The notes beneath the pieces were generated by a model. The model was not told where the DNA came from. It saw nothing but the letters and a program-made list of their open reading frames with translations, and did not search any database. Below, piece after piece: positions 1 through 11,115 of a stretch of DNA of 64,000 bases; the first letter of the stretch is position 1; each line of letters starts with the position of its first letter. Source of the DNA: Whitmania pigra (taxonomy: Eukaryota > Annelida > Clitellata > Hirudinida > Haemopidae); assembly GCA_021613335.1 (NCBI GenBank), contig JAJTWR010000410.1, positions 1 to 64,000 of the forward strand, read 5' to 3'. The position numbers and the translations under genes are program-made.

Positions 1-229
1 AATGAAAAATATTTTTTTCTTTAATTTTGATGGTTTTTATAAAATTTTTACTGTTTTCATCAAACAGTCTGCAACACAAGATGCTAGATACAAAATGCAA
101 TATATCCGAATCTATTTAATATCCTTATTTTCGAAAAAAATAATTGAAATAAAATTTCAAAAATATAGCGAAACATCTAAACGAAAAACTAGGAAAGTAA
201 CACCGACATAGGATTCGGGCATTCGGGTC

Positions 230-540
230 GCTTAATATACTCTGACTTGCCGCAGTTTGCCCAACCTTGCCTTATAGGATCAGACTTCAGAAACTCAAGA
301 CATTCAGAGGTGGGGACAAGCCTCTTAAAATATGAGAAAATTACCTTTTTTTTGCCTCTCCACAACGCATATTCGATTTAAAGCCTGCATTTCTAACACT
401 GGCTTAAAAACGTTTCTAGCAATTTAATGAAAATTTAAGTTTGTCTATGCACTCTATATTTACAAAACTTAACTGACTTCAATTTGTGATAGCGTGACCA
501 CTTGTGACCCTCTTTTTGATTGAAATAAAAAAAAATAAAA
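230..540 (+). repeat. 3' end of a CR1/L2-like LINE (family D), 5'-truncated
   Basis: This stretch resembles the better copy at about 9.69-10.05 kb. Both carry a 'tttaaagcctgcatt' or 'tttaaggcccgcatt' segment, then 'tctatgcactctatat' or 'atgtactctatatgtac', then 'cacttgtgaccctc' or 'cacttgtggccctc', and end in an A-rich AAAT-type tail. I infer a dead 5'-truncated LINE copy with a coding remnant too decayed to annotate. Confidence 0.6.
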
Positions 541-1800
541 TAAACTATGCAATGACTGTAAAGTGTAATAGTAATTATTGATAATACTATTAAGGTTTTA
601 TTAACAATATAAAATGAACGATTTTGTGTTAGTGTTGCTAAACATTCATGTCTGTTTGATTACATATGGCACTAGCTAACATTCATTTATAAATAATTTT
701 TGAAAATTATTTTTAGTTTAATAAGTACAAAATATTGGCATTCGTTTATTTTAAAACGAATAACAGCAGTAAAACACAAACTTCACTAAAGCATTATTCA
801 TCACAGCAGTTCCATGTTTATAAACATTGCTATATAGCGCTGTGGAATAAATGTTTTATGAAAACTATGCTGTTACATTCTCTCAACTTGTGCAGAGTGA
901 CAAATTAGTTTCAATAAAACACTTTCGGTTGATGCTTACTAACAATAAATGTTTTGGTGTACACTTGTACCCCTCAGCTAAAACTGGAAGATTTACCTCA
1001 GGCATCAAGGAGTAAAGTTAGCCTGTAACATCGTCATCGATCTGAAACGGTTCTGATTGAATCTCTAAATATTAAAAGTAGCCTTGTATCTCTGCTCTAT
1101 CGAGGAAATTCCCCGACAATGCCTACATTTATTTCGCTCTAACCCTCTTACTCGTCACTCTACTATTATTCTAAAATTTCAATAAACTCTAACTTACAAT
1201 TCTCAGTGCTTTTTTTTCTAGAAACAAAGGTGCCGGAACTCACCTTTATGTATGATTAAATTCTTAAGTAATGACACTTAAATTAGCCCAACAAACACTA
1301 TGTTTATTAGACATTGAATTTCGAACACAAACATTGCAACCAACTTTTTTACCCGAAGGCAGAGCTGCTCATTTTTTGAACGGAAATCTTGTTTTTGCTC
1401 CAGACTCCAGCAGCTTGGGCAGTCGTTGTCCAAGATCTTCACAAGTAACTTCTGATGCCGTCGTTTTAACTTCTTCTGTGTTCGGCTTAAATTTTTTCGT
1501 TACTGGAGCATCCGATGAAAAGAAGCTGGATATTTTTTCATTTTTGAAACTTCGTCGTCTCTTTATAATAATTTTTATTAAAAAAGTTCAAAACATGTAA
1601 TAGGTTTATTTTGTCATCGACAGGCGAAAACATAAACCGTAGATATGTCCAAGTTATAATTAAATTAATGATATATTTATTGTACGCAATTATGAATTTG
1701 ACTAATATTAATAACGTGGATTATAGTACATTAATATATAATAGATCATATAGTCAGTTACAACTAGAAAAGCCATAAAATTAATGCTATTAAATTAAAA
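541..1800. other. AT-rich stretch with no supportable gene
   Basis: I see no gene with recognisable domains here. The plus-strand open frame at 1271-1600 matches nothing I know. On the other strand of the same stretch a frame of about 65 codons contains a Lys-rich segment of the kind found at the N-terminus of some hAT transposases, but this is too weak to call. Confidence 0.4.
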
Positions 1801-1802
1801 AT

Positions 1803-2400
1803 TCATAAAACTCTTGGGAAAAATGTTCCGGAATGCCGTTCCGACATGCTGCGGCAGAAAAAAGCACTGCTTATTCCTCCTCTTATTTTCGATCGTCTTA
1901 ACGCCAGTTCGTGTTTTCGCAATGCTAATTTATTCTTTCGCCTTTTTAACTCACGTCTCCTAGCTTCCCAGGCCCAATCACACCTACCTCTATGTAGTCG
2001 AATATGGCCATCCGGTGACTGTCGTTCTAGACTCGGATTAGCATCAGAAGACAGAAAATCATCCGCGGTAAGAACTTCCACCGAATTTTCTGAACCGGCA
2101 GCACCCCTATCGACCAAAGCTTCCTCAGACATTATCGCAATAACATTATTCCTGTTATCACAAAAAATCCTACTCTCGGAAACACTATATGGGCAATCTG
2201 GTAACGATCAAAACTCTAACCTTGAGACTGCGAACACCTAGGAAGATCGAACGAACTTTTCTACTTCAACCTGGTATTTTCTATCTTCGATGTTCGCACC
2301 GATGATGATGGTGATCCCACTAAATGCCACCAGAATATGTCATGTCTCTTCGAGTCCGCAACTTGTAGAAGTGAACACCACCAACGAATTGTCTTATTAA
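1803..2400 (-). mobile_element. Possible 5' end of an LTR retrotransposon (LTR end, primer-binding site, gag start)
   Basis: Read on the minus strand, about 2340-2320 contains TGGTGGCATTTAGTGGGATC, which starts with TGG like a tRNA primer-binding site and resembles the sites that follow 5' LTRs of invertebrate Gypsy-type elements. About 190 bases downstream an open frame of 109 codons begins (2132 to 1803). It is acidic at its start and then has a highly charged Arg/Lys/Glu helix, as in some gag N-termini. No protease or polymerase follows, so the element would be truncated. Family assignment is inference. Confidence 0.3.
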
Positions 2401-2674
2401 TAAATAATACAATCGAGAAAACCATACGAAAATCTGCTTAGAGGCTCAAGAGCTTTATTAAGTTAGTTCTTTTAACGTCCATTTCATAAAACTCAAGAGT
2501 GTTTGTTTGTTTATTTGATTATAGTCCTTTGCATAACAGAGATGATTTGGACTTTAGTTAGTGTTAGTAAATAAAAATAATGAAACACGTTAGAATAATA
2601 AAATGTTTAAAAATAATGAAACGTGTTAGAATAATTAAAGTACGTTATTTAATTAAAGTAATGTTATAAATGGC

Positions 2675-3910
2675 TTAAAGTAAGCCGAGTCTGTTCTTGG
2701 AAATCCACCAATAAATGATGTCCACACTTGCTGGATTGCTAAGCATAGAACTCATATCAGATAGATTTGTGGCCATTCTTATTTCTCTCCTCAGGACAGA
2801 CTGGGCTGGACATTCCATGAGGAAATGTTGCACATTTTCGTCTTCCTGAGGGCAGGTGGAACACTTCCCATCGATGTGACGTTTGAAGAAAAACAAGTGC
2901 TGATTCAGAGCACACTTTCCAACTCGGAGTCTGGAGATGAGAACCTCCTTCCTCCTTGAGACACATTGGAACTTGCTCTTCGACGACACTTGTTTCTCTA
3001 TGGACTTGTAATGGTAGCTTCGAGGATCTTCATCCCATCTGGTCTGCCATTGTTGAAGGATGTTGCGAGCCACAAGCCTTTTGACATCTTTGATAGACGC
3101 CGGGATCCGGTAATCTATCTGGTCCCTTGCTGTAGCTGCTTTAGCCAGGGCATCAGCTTTCTCATTACCAGGGATACCAACATGGGCAGAGACCCAGATG
3201 AGAGTAACCTTTCTGCCAGTTCCTTGAATATCTGAAATAAGAATTTGTACATTTTTAATATCAGAATCATAATTATTGCCGTCCTTTAGTGCCTCTAGTG
3301 CACTAAGCGAATCACTTAAGACGACAATGTCAAAAAATTCCTCCTGAAAAGCTTCCTTGACAAATTGCAAGCACCGCTCAATGGCTGCTAATTCTATGGA
3401 ACTGATGCAGCTATGACTCGACGTCCTGATGCTGATTTTGACGTCTTTCTTTGGGATGTAAATCCCGATTCCAACCCTGTTGTCCTCAGTCTTAGAGGCA
3501 TCCGTGTAGCAGAGGAGGCTGCCCTGGAGATCCTCTATTTTCTCCCTTGACACCAACATCCGCAAAGGATTGTCAGTTTCGAAGGAAAGGGCCGAGGTAT
3601 CGATCGACGGTTTTCTAAGTCTCCGTGGAGGGCATCTGAGAGGTTCCTCCCTGATGTCGTCCAGGAGATCTGCTGGTATGACCGACTCGATTTTCTTGTG
3701 CGGGGGTTCCTCGCCTCGTAGTCTCATTCTGCAGTGGAGCCTCACTTCAGCCTGGGACCAAAAGTCTGAAATGAAATATACATCTTTAACAAGTTCGTTA
3801 TTTGTAGCAAAAGACCTGAGGGCGTGATGCGCCATGAGCTTCTTACGACGTAGGTCGAGAGGAAGCTCACCACACTCTACCCGCAAAAACGAGGCACTTG
3901 TGCCCTTCAT
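2675..3910 (-). pseudogene. LINE ORF2 C-terminus: RNase H domain
   Basis: This stretch is in frame with the reverse transcriptase and separated from it by one stop. It carries a type I RNase H with all acidic residues visible: D in CYTDASK, E in SSIELAAI, D in VLSDSLSAL and D in NEKADALAKAA. The His of AHVGIPGNEKAD is also present. It ends with a Cys/His segment (CALNQHLFFFKRH, then CSTC and HFLMEC) common at the end of I/Jockey-type ORF2 proteins. The domain removes the RNA strand during target-primed reverse transcription. Confidence 0.9.
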
Positions 3911-3952
3911 GGCACCACAACAGATCCTCAGTGCCTGATACTGAATACTGTC

Positions 3953-4984
3953 TTAGATGGCTCGGATCTGCTTGCACCCCAGGTCAATTACTTCACAACC
4001 AAAATCTAAAACAGAGCGGATGGTGGCTCTGTAGACTGTGAGGAGCGTAGACTTGCTCGCCCCCCAAGAACTGCCTGAAATGGCTTTCATAGCGTTGAGT
4101 CGCTTGAAGCACCGAGTCTTAACGAACTCTGCATGTGCCGACCAGTTTAGGCTTTCGTCCAAGACGATTCCCAAAAAGGTGGCTGTTTTAGACAGGGGAA
4201 TCACCTCCACTCCGATCTTCAATTTGATACTTTCATTCATCGTCCGGTTCGGGAATTCTGAAAAAAGAACTGCTTGTGATTTAGCTGCAGATATCTTAAA
4301 ACCATTATCAGTAAGAAACTTAGCCATAATGTCAAGCTGTTTCTGCATTTTCGCTGTCATTACTTCTACGGACGTCCCGACCGTCCAGAGAGCAATGTCA
4401 TCAGCATACATAGACAGCTCGACTCCATTCAAAGGTTCTGGCATCGAATTCATCATGATGATGAAAAGAAGTGGACTAAGGATACTGCCCTGTGGGGTAC
4501 CATTTTCTAAGAAAACCGGTTCGGAGAGAGACGATCCAACCCTCACTTGGATACTTCTATCCTGGAGGAAATTATGAATCCACATGAAGGGTCTCCCCTT
4601 AACTCCCATCCTTGAAAGTTGATCAATGATCCCCTCTCTCCAAACCATGTCAAATGCTTTTTCCATATCAAGAAAAACTCCTAGAGTCTTCCTTTTCTTG
4701 GTCGAAGATGCTGCAATGTCCCTTGTCAGCCTGACTATGTGATCCACACAGCCACGAGCTCTTCTAAAACCTGCTTGATAATGATTCAACAGGTCTCTGC
4801 TCTCTAAAAACCACCTGAGCCTCGTGGCAATCACCCGCTCTAGGAGTTTGCAAAGAGTGGAAGTGAGAGAGATTGGCCGGTAAGAGGAAGGAAGTGCAGG
4901 AAGCTTCCCTTTTTTAGGAATAGGGACGACCGTAGCTCTCTTCCAAAAGGAGGGAACCACTCCTGTTAACCAGGACTGGTTCAA
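3953..4984 (-). pseudogene. LINE ORF2 reverse transcriptase domain
   Basis: This is a reverse transcriptase palm and fingers. It has LDMEKAFDMVW (motif A), GTPQGSILSPLLF (motif B) and MYADDIALW (motif C, catalytic YADD), all intact. The frame is shifted relative to the endonuclease part upstream, so a frameshift lies near 4987. It ends at a TAA beginning at 3955. The codons beyond are in the same frame and lead straight into the RNase H part, so the stop is a single nonsense change. Confidence 0.9.
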
Positions 4985-4989
4985 GAGAG

Positions 4990-6162
4990 CTACGATACCT
5001 TTAAGACTGGTGGTGGGAGCCTTCTAATCATCTCATAATGGATGCCGTCAGGTCCTGGAGAAGTGTTCCCGCAGTTCCGTAGTGCATTAAAAATTTCAGA
5101 AATACTGATAGGATCAGACATGGGAGAGTCCTCCGGTACAAAGAATTCCGGAGACAGCGTGAAAGCAGTCTTGATATGTGCGAAGAGCGGGTAAAGGTTC
5201 GCATTACTGCTAGCTTGTGCAAAGGTACGAGCGAGCATGCCTGCTTTCTCTGAGTTTCCAAGTGGACCACCAGAGTCAGAGGCAATTGGAGGGATTTGCG
5301 GACCTGAGCGATTGCCATTCATCCCTTTAATGGACCTCCAAAGAGCAGCAACACCCGTTGAACCATTAAAACCAGAGCAATGCATCTGCCAGTATTCTTT
5401 TTTCGCATTCTTAATGGTCCACTGAGCTTGACCCTTAGCCCTCTTATATTCCTCTAGACTCGCCTCTGAACGAAGTCGCCGAAAAACAGCTCTCTTTTTA
5501 TTTCTGACTGTAATGGCCTCCTTGCAATCATTGTTCCAGTACGGAACGAGAGGCCTCTTACGTCGCCCCTTGTAAAAAGAAGAGCTGTCTAAGGCTGCAC
5601 TTGCAATGGAGTCAGTGACAAATTTCGTGTTTTCCTCCAGGTCATTAGATGGTAGCTCCTGGTGGATGAGAGAGGAACACTTAACCTGAAAGGAGTTCCA
5701 GTTGAGTGACCTCAAGTTGATTGTTGATGGTCTCAAGTCCTCGACTAAAGCCTTGTCATTGATCGTCATCTGGATGATGAGATGATCGCTGCCAAGGCTC
5801 GAGTGGAGGACTTTCCAAGTAGTCTTGGCCGCCCAATGCGGAGAGGCCAATGAGACATCTATGGGTGACGGATTGCCATTGTGGGCTATGTGTGTAACCG
5901 CACCTGAATTTAAAATGACCAAGTTCAAGTTTAGTGCCAAATCTTCCACAATCCTACCTCTCGCATCAGAGCGACTAGCTCCAAAAATGGGGGAATGGGC
6001 ATTTAAATCTCCACATACAATAGCATCTTGATGACTCAAGACAGTTTCCAATACATCTCTAGAGAAAATTTTCCCAGGAGGCGCATAAAAATTGACAATC
6101 TTGAGCCGCCTTGATTTCATTAAGATTGTGGTAGATTGGCATTGAGGATCCTCACATACCAC
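4990..6162 (-). pseudogene. LINE ORF2 N-terminal part: endonuclease (N-terminus deleted) and linker
   Basis: The frame begins inside an exonuclease-endonuclease-phosphatase (APE-like) domain. Visible core motifs are GDLNAHS (residues about 51-57), a region in which NSGAVTHI is followed by PIDVSLAS, and SLGSDHLII (catalytic SDH). The N-terminal third, with the metal-binding Asn and Glu strands, is missing. The rest is the linker that leads to the reverse transcriptase and includes 'GNTSPGPDGIHYEMIRRLP'. The frame ends at a stop just after this, where the next frame is offset by a frameshift. Confidence 0.85.
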
Positions 6163-7070
6163 AGCTGTACTCCCTGAAACCTGATATTCATCTGTTCAGA
6201 AATTTTTGTAATTAATCTGCCAAGGAAAGAAGTGGAGATACTCAGCTGTGTGTCCACAGGTTTCTCGACAGGTACATGATTTTCATTCTTATTTTTGTTA
6301 TTATTCTTAGATTTTTTTGATTTTTTCTTGGTTATTAACTTATTAGGTTGAGAGATTTCAGCCTGCGAAGTATTGACAACAGAGGTTTGCTGTGAAACCT
6401 CTGCAATCTTAGTAGAGGGAGCAGGCTGAGCCCCCTCAATCTTATTTTTAGCAGCCGTAAGGGCTTTAGCATAACTTAAATGCTTATTAACTTTAATAGA
6501 AATAGCTTCCTTAGCTATTTTGCGCTGAGGGCAAACAGCCTGTCCAGCATAACGACTGGTGCTGTTGCAGGTAGCGCATTTCATTATTTGTAATTCTTGA
6601 TTGGGACATTCTTTTAAAGAATGCTCTCCCAGACATCTGGGACACTTAGCCTTATTAGTGCAATTTATGGCTATATGACCATAGCCATTGCACTTAAAAC
6701 ATCTTATGGGGTCCCTAATGAAAGGTTTAACTTTAAAAGTTAAATATCCTATTTTAACTTTATCTTGAAACTTATTATTGTTAAAGGAAAGAATAACCAC
6801 TGATGTGGTTATCTTCTGTCCTCCAACATTTTTAATTAGCCTAGTTGCACTAACGCAACCAGCACATTCTTTAATTGTATTATCGTCGACGTTAACTGGA
6901 ACGCCAACAATACAATATTTCGGCTTAAAATTTAAAACAAAACGCGTGATACATGACAACGTCCAATCAAATTCAAATGGGATAATCCCTCGCATGTTCA
7001 AATTCTGCTCGCAGTGTCTAAATTTGCACGTATGAGCAACACCACGATGCTTAGCGCACAACAGCAACAC
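6120..7070 (-). pseudogene. LINE ORF1, gag-like zinc-knuckle protein, 3'-truncated
   Basis: The frame encodes a nucleic-acid-binding ORF1 protein of the Jockey/I type, which coats element RNA. Around residues 144-190 it carries a CCHC knuckle (C-x2-C-x4-H-x4-C, CFKCNGYGHIAINC), a second knuckle (C-x2-C-x3-H-x4-C, CPRCLGEHSLKEC) and a further Cys pair. A Lys/Asn-rich tract lies near residue 270. The last dozen residues are probably not native: the frame runs into endonuclease sequence because of a deletion, and it overlaps the residual ORF2 frame by 43 bases. The retained start is the first in-frame ATG; homologues are longer. Confidence 0.8.
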
Positions 7071-7574
7071 AACATTACAATGTTCAGGGGTCGGAATGAC
7101 CGCAGGACAACCGTCTCATCACCTACGATGGTAGGTCGAATAGATAATCCGAGACATCCTGCTGTCCCCCTCTGAAACCATACAACTTAATTAGATCAAA
7201 AATAGACAAATTTCTGAGGATATCTTTTAAGTAGTGAGAAACACCAACCACGAAGCGAACAGACATGGAATCATCAGAGGAGTGTCCCGGTCATCGACCC
7301 AACCCACTGACGTTCCCGACATCTTTTTTATAGACAACCCCTTAACGCCAAAACAAATAAAAATTTGTTAAATATATGCATTTGCATTTAGCAAATTTTT
7401 GTGTTTAAAAACAATTAAATTTTATTTTAAAAATAAGTAAGCCATTGAATAAAAATAAATCAAATTCACCTTTAGATTTTGAAGCAGATTTATGAAATGT
7501 AGATTCCCTTTTAGTTGATAACTAAACGAATAGTTCCCGCTGAATTGTATAATTGTAAGTCTTGGACATAGAAG

Positions 7575-10500
7575 ATGGTACGTGTGTCTTAATCATATCG
7601 CTTTTAATAATTAATTTTGCAATTTTCTTTAGGAAAATATTTCCATAAGCATTTTATTTGCTAGACGGAGTTCCTTAGTTGATTTTACAAGCTTATTTTT
7701 CAACTAATCGTTCTTGTGTATCATTTTATTAGTCTAAGAAAAAAGGATTAAGCGTCGAGGAAAAAAGAACAAGAATGATGGAATTGTTTTATGAAAAGGT
7801 GATGTATTGTTACTTATATCTTTAATTTGTGTATTTGTAAAAATTACTTGGCAAGATTACATAAAGAGTGCTTGTTTCTAAGTTCAAAGCAATGTGTAAT
7901 GTAACACAACTTATGCATCTTTTACAAATGAATTGCACCACTGGCTCAAACAATATTCAATAAATATGATGTAAATTGATGTCATCAGTGAGTTAATGTG
8001 TCTAAATTCATGTTATGTATAATTGGAAATGAACTCATAACTTTAAAAGATATATATTTTTTCAAATTCAGACTTTTATTTTTAGAAGGACTTCTTCCAG
8101 TTAAAAGAGTTAGAGAAGTTGTGTCAGAAAGAGAAGGGAATAACATCAATGTCTGTCAAGGAGATACTTCAAAGTCTTGTTGATGATGGAATGGTTGACT
8201 CCGACAAGATTGGAACCTCCATCTACTTTTGGGCATTCCCCAGCAAGGCGACCCAAAATGTGAGTTGAGGTTTAGTTAGTTACATTTATGCTTAGGATTT
8301 TAGTTAATTATGTTTTAGCTCTAATTGCAGATAAATTATTGATTATTATTAATTTTTCATTATTATGATCATGGCATAACAATAAAAATTACATTGTTTG
8401 CTAACATTGCAAATCCACAGAGCATTTACATGACATTCTTTCACTCATTAAGTTTTTATTTTTGTGTATACAAATCCATAAACAAATATTTAAAACTTTT
8501 AAATATGTTTTTGAACTTTAGCTCAATTTGAATTTTTTATTTTAATAATTTCAGAGGAAGCAAAAACTTGTCGAGCTGAGCAGAAAAGAGGAGGAATTGC
8601 TGAAGAAGAAAATGAATCTAAAGGAAGCTGTCGAGAAGGCAAAACATGGGAGGGAGCCATCGGTTGTTGTTTATGTTGTTCTTGTTGTCGTCAATTCAGA
8701 TTACATTAGTGTATTTCAGTTTCAATATTACAAGTTATCAGTTAAAAAGTCATTTAGTTTAATTGATACGTTGGTATTTAGTCAGTGACTTGATATTTAA
8801 TTAATTATTTGGCATTGAATTAATGATTATTGTTTAATTATTTGTTTATCAATTTTTTAATACTTAATTAACCATTTAATATTTCTGATCACAACTTTGT
8901 TAAATGTCACATCAAATATTTTTCACCAAAAGTTTGAAGGAGTAGTTGCCATCTACCGTGTTTCCCCAAAAATAAGCCCTAGCATGGTTTTTCAAGGCGT
9001 TTGTAATATAAGCCCTATCACGAAAATAAACCCTACTTAATATCGCCAGCCGGAATTTACAGTCGTATTTACTACAGGTCTGTTGCAAGACTCAATAACA
9101 TATCAAAATTAATAATATAATATCAGTAAAATGTTAGTGAAATATTAATATAATAAAGTACTGACAATTTAAATTATGATTTCTGTAAGCAGCAAACTGC
9201 ATGTAAAATAAGTGGCTAAGCAGACATTATAAACAAACAACCGGTTCTAGAATACATTTGCATTGGATTGTGTTTATGAATCTTCTTAATCCAGTATGTC
9301 TTAAGTGTAATAGATTTACAATTAATTGTTATTTCGACAAGATGAGTTCAAAAAGAAAAGGCTGTTCACTCAAATGCAAGAAAAGAGTCCCGAATGATCC
9401 GCAGAGTGTGATGACCTCATTTAACAGGTGGACGAGGAAAATGCTAAGACGAGTGTGAATCGGAAACGTTGTGAAGCTTGTGAGAGGTTGCGAGTCGGGT
9501 TAAGAAATCAGTGTTTAAAATCACTGACATTTGTGTTGCCAATGTAGCAAGAGACAAAAAATACTCATTTAAGGAGAGTTTTCTCGCTGCTAAATATGAG
9601 AGATAGAGGTTCTGCGGGAAATGGATTCACAAGCAATTCAGAGACGGGAAATCAGAGTTTGGAGATTTACAGTGAAGAAATTGTCACAAAATGTTACACA
9701 GCTTCACTCACTGCCCAAATTCCCCAATTTCCTGTTATCTCGCACACGTGGTCATACCCTCCGTCCGTGCCTTGAAAAGTGCTCAACTACTCACAGGCTC
9801 CATTTCTTCACCAACCGAATCGCGAAACCCTGGAACTCTCTACCCCAGATATTATTAACTCTACAACTCATGGTCGATTTAAGGCCCGCATTTCCCTCGC
9901 GGACTTGAAAAAGCTTCTAACAATTTAATTGATTTAAATTTGGTATATGTACTCTATATGTACAGATTATCAGACACCAATTTGTTAGCGGTCACTTGTG
10001 GCCCTCCTTTTGGTTTCAATAAATAAATAAAAATAAATAAATAAATATGACTGTATTTGACTAATATTTTAAAAATCTCCAATTGAAGCCTTTTCTAGCA
10101 TTCTTGTAAAATATTACTGTTTTTACTAAATGATTGAAACCACGCCCTTTGACTCTTGTAACATAATATAATTGTGTAACATGGAAAATTGTGCTGGTTG
10201 GATGTCGAGTAAAAAAATATGAGACACCCCCGAAAATAAGCCCCAGTGTGTCTTTTGGAGCAAAAATTATTATAAAACACTGTCTTATTTTTGGTGAAAC
10301 ACTGTATTTATTCTAGAATTTCTTAATTGTTTCGTCGTAATTCAAAGCATTCAGCAACTAATTATCATATTTATGGTTATTATCTCATTGTAATATAGTG
10401 TTATTATAATATGTTGCTGTTGTTACTACTATTATTGTGTAATTATCATTATTATTGTCATCATTACTGTTATTATTATCATTATTATTTTTATTACTGT

Positions 10501-11115
10501 CGTCATCACTTGAATTATTAACACTACTAATAATATAAACCAACTTTATCTACAACTGTTATCTATTATTGCATTTATTAATGCTAGTAATGATTGTGGT
10601 GATGACAATGATGATGAATATGGATATGGCAATGATGAATATGAAGATGATGAAAGTTGAGATGATGACTATGACCCCATCCTTCTCAGGAGCACCGAGA
10701 TTCGCTTCTGAAGCAGTTGGAGGAGAGGAAAAGAGAGAAGGAAGAATTGATGATGGAGCTCGAAAAGTACAGAGAGTGTGATCCTGCTGTCCTTGAACAG
10801 ATCAAGAAGGAGTCTGTAGTTGCCATGGAAGCCGCCAACAGATGGACAGGTGACGATGATGATAATGATTACGGTGATAGTAATGATCGTGGTTATTGTG
10901 GTAAGGTGCAAGGCTGCTGATGATTATTATTTTGAAAAGCATCACTGTAATTTTTTTTTGATTAATGATGCCAATAAATCATTCATTTGACCATTCCATT
11001 CTTCTCAGACAACATATTCTCCTTCAAGACCTGGCTCAAGAGGAAGTTCAACTGTGACGAGGCGACCATAAACAAACAGTTCGAAATACCTGAGAACCTC
11101 GATTATATCGAGTGA
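7575..11115 (+). CDS. MND1: MND1, meiotic nuclear division protein 1 homologue (6 exons, 205 aa, complete)
   Basis: MND1 pairs with HOP2 (PSMC3IP) and stimulates DMC1/RAD51 strand exchange in meiotic recombination. Coding exons are 7575-7577, 7733-7798, 8086-8259, 8555-8662, 10690-10849 and 11009-11115, joined by GT-AG introns with compatible phases. The sum is 205 codons plus stop, the usual length of the family. Visible signatures are [19 protein letters not shown] at the start, a winged-helix segment ending in WAFPSKA, a Leu/Lys/Glu coiled coil in exons 4-5 (to EKYRECDP), AANRWTDNIF, and the C-terminal [11 protein letters not shown]. The first coding exon is only the ATG, directly followed by the donor GTACGTG. 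Intron 4 holds transposon sequence. Confidence 0.97.
8956..10304 (+). mobile_element. TA-flanked DNA transposon, probably pogo/Tigger-like, in MND1 intron 4
   Basis: The ends are inverted repeats of about 20 bases. The left end reads CCGTGTTTCCCCAAAAATAA. The right end, read on the minus strand, begins CAGTGTTTCACCAAAAATAA. Both are flanked by TA, the target of Tc1/mariner/pogo elements. Inside, the frame at about 9345-9460 starts [16 protein letters not shown], like the N-terminus of Tigger-type proteins, but it soon breaks. The 3' tail of a LINE lies inside (about 9690-10050). Superfamily is inferred from the TA duplication and the short N-terminal resemblance. The strand given is that of the coding remnant. 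Confidence 0.6.
9690..10050 (+). mobile_element. CR1/L2-like LINE family D, 3' end with (AAAT)n tail
   Basis: A frame at 9708-9906 ends in a segment typical of LINE ORF2 C-termini: [10 protein letters not shown], then [19 protein letters not shown]. It is followed by a 3' UTR and an 'aataaataaataaa' tail. The copy is heavily 5'-truncated. It is nested in the TA-flanked transposon, so it inserted later. Related tails are seen at 230-540 and 31.70-31.79 kb. Confidence 0.75.

Larger units (their letters stand above)
2495..7325 (-). mobile_element. I/Jockey-superfamily non-LTR retrotransposon (LINE), nearly full length but inactivated
   Basis: This minus-strand element has the order 5' UTR (about 7325-7071), gag-like ORF1, ORF2 with endonuclease, reverse transcriptase and C-terminal RNase H, and a 3' UTR ending near 2495 in an A-rich 'aaataaacaaacaaac' tail. 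RNase H at the ORF2 C-terminus is typical of the I group and some Jockey relatives. It is dead for three visible reasons: a deletion joins ORF1 to the middle of the endonuclease, there is a frameshift near 4987, and an in-frame stop lies at 3953. Its 3' tail resembles that of the SINE-A copies at 28.1 and 48.0 kb. The 5' boundary is estimated from where recognisable sequence stops. Confidence 0.85.

Noticed and set aside
1271..1600. 109-codon plus-strand frame
   Set aside because: No domain and no splice or repeat context supports it. The opposite strand looks at least as protein-like.
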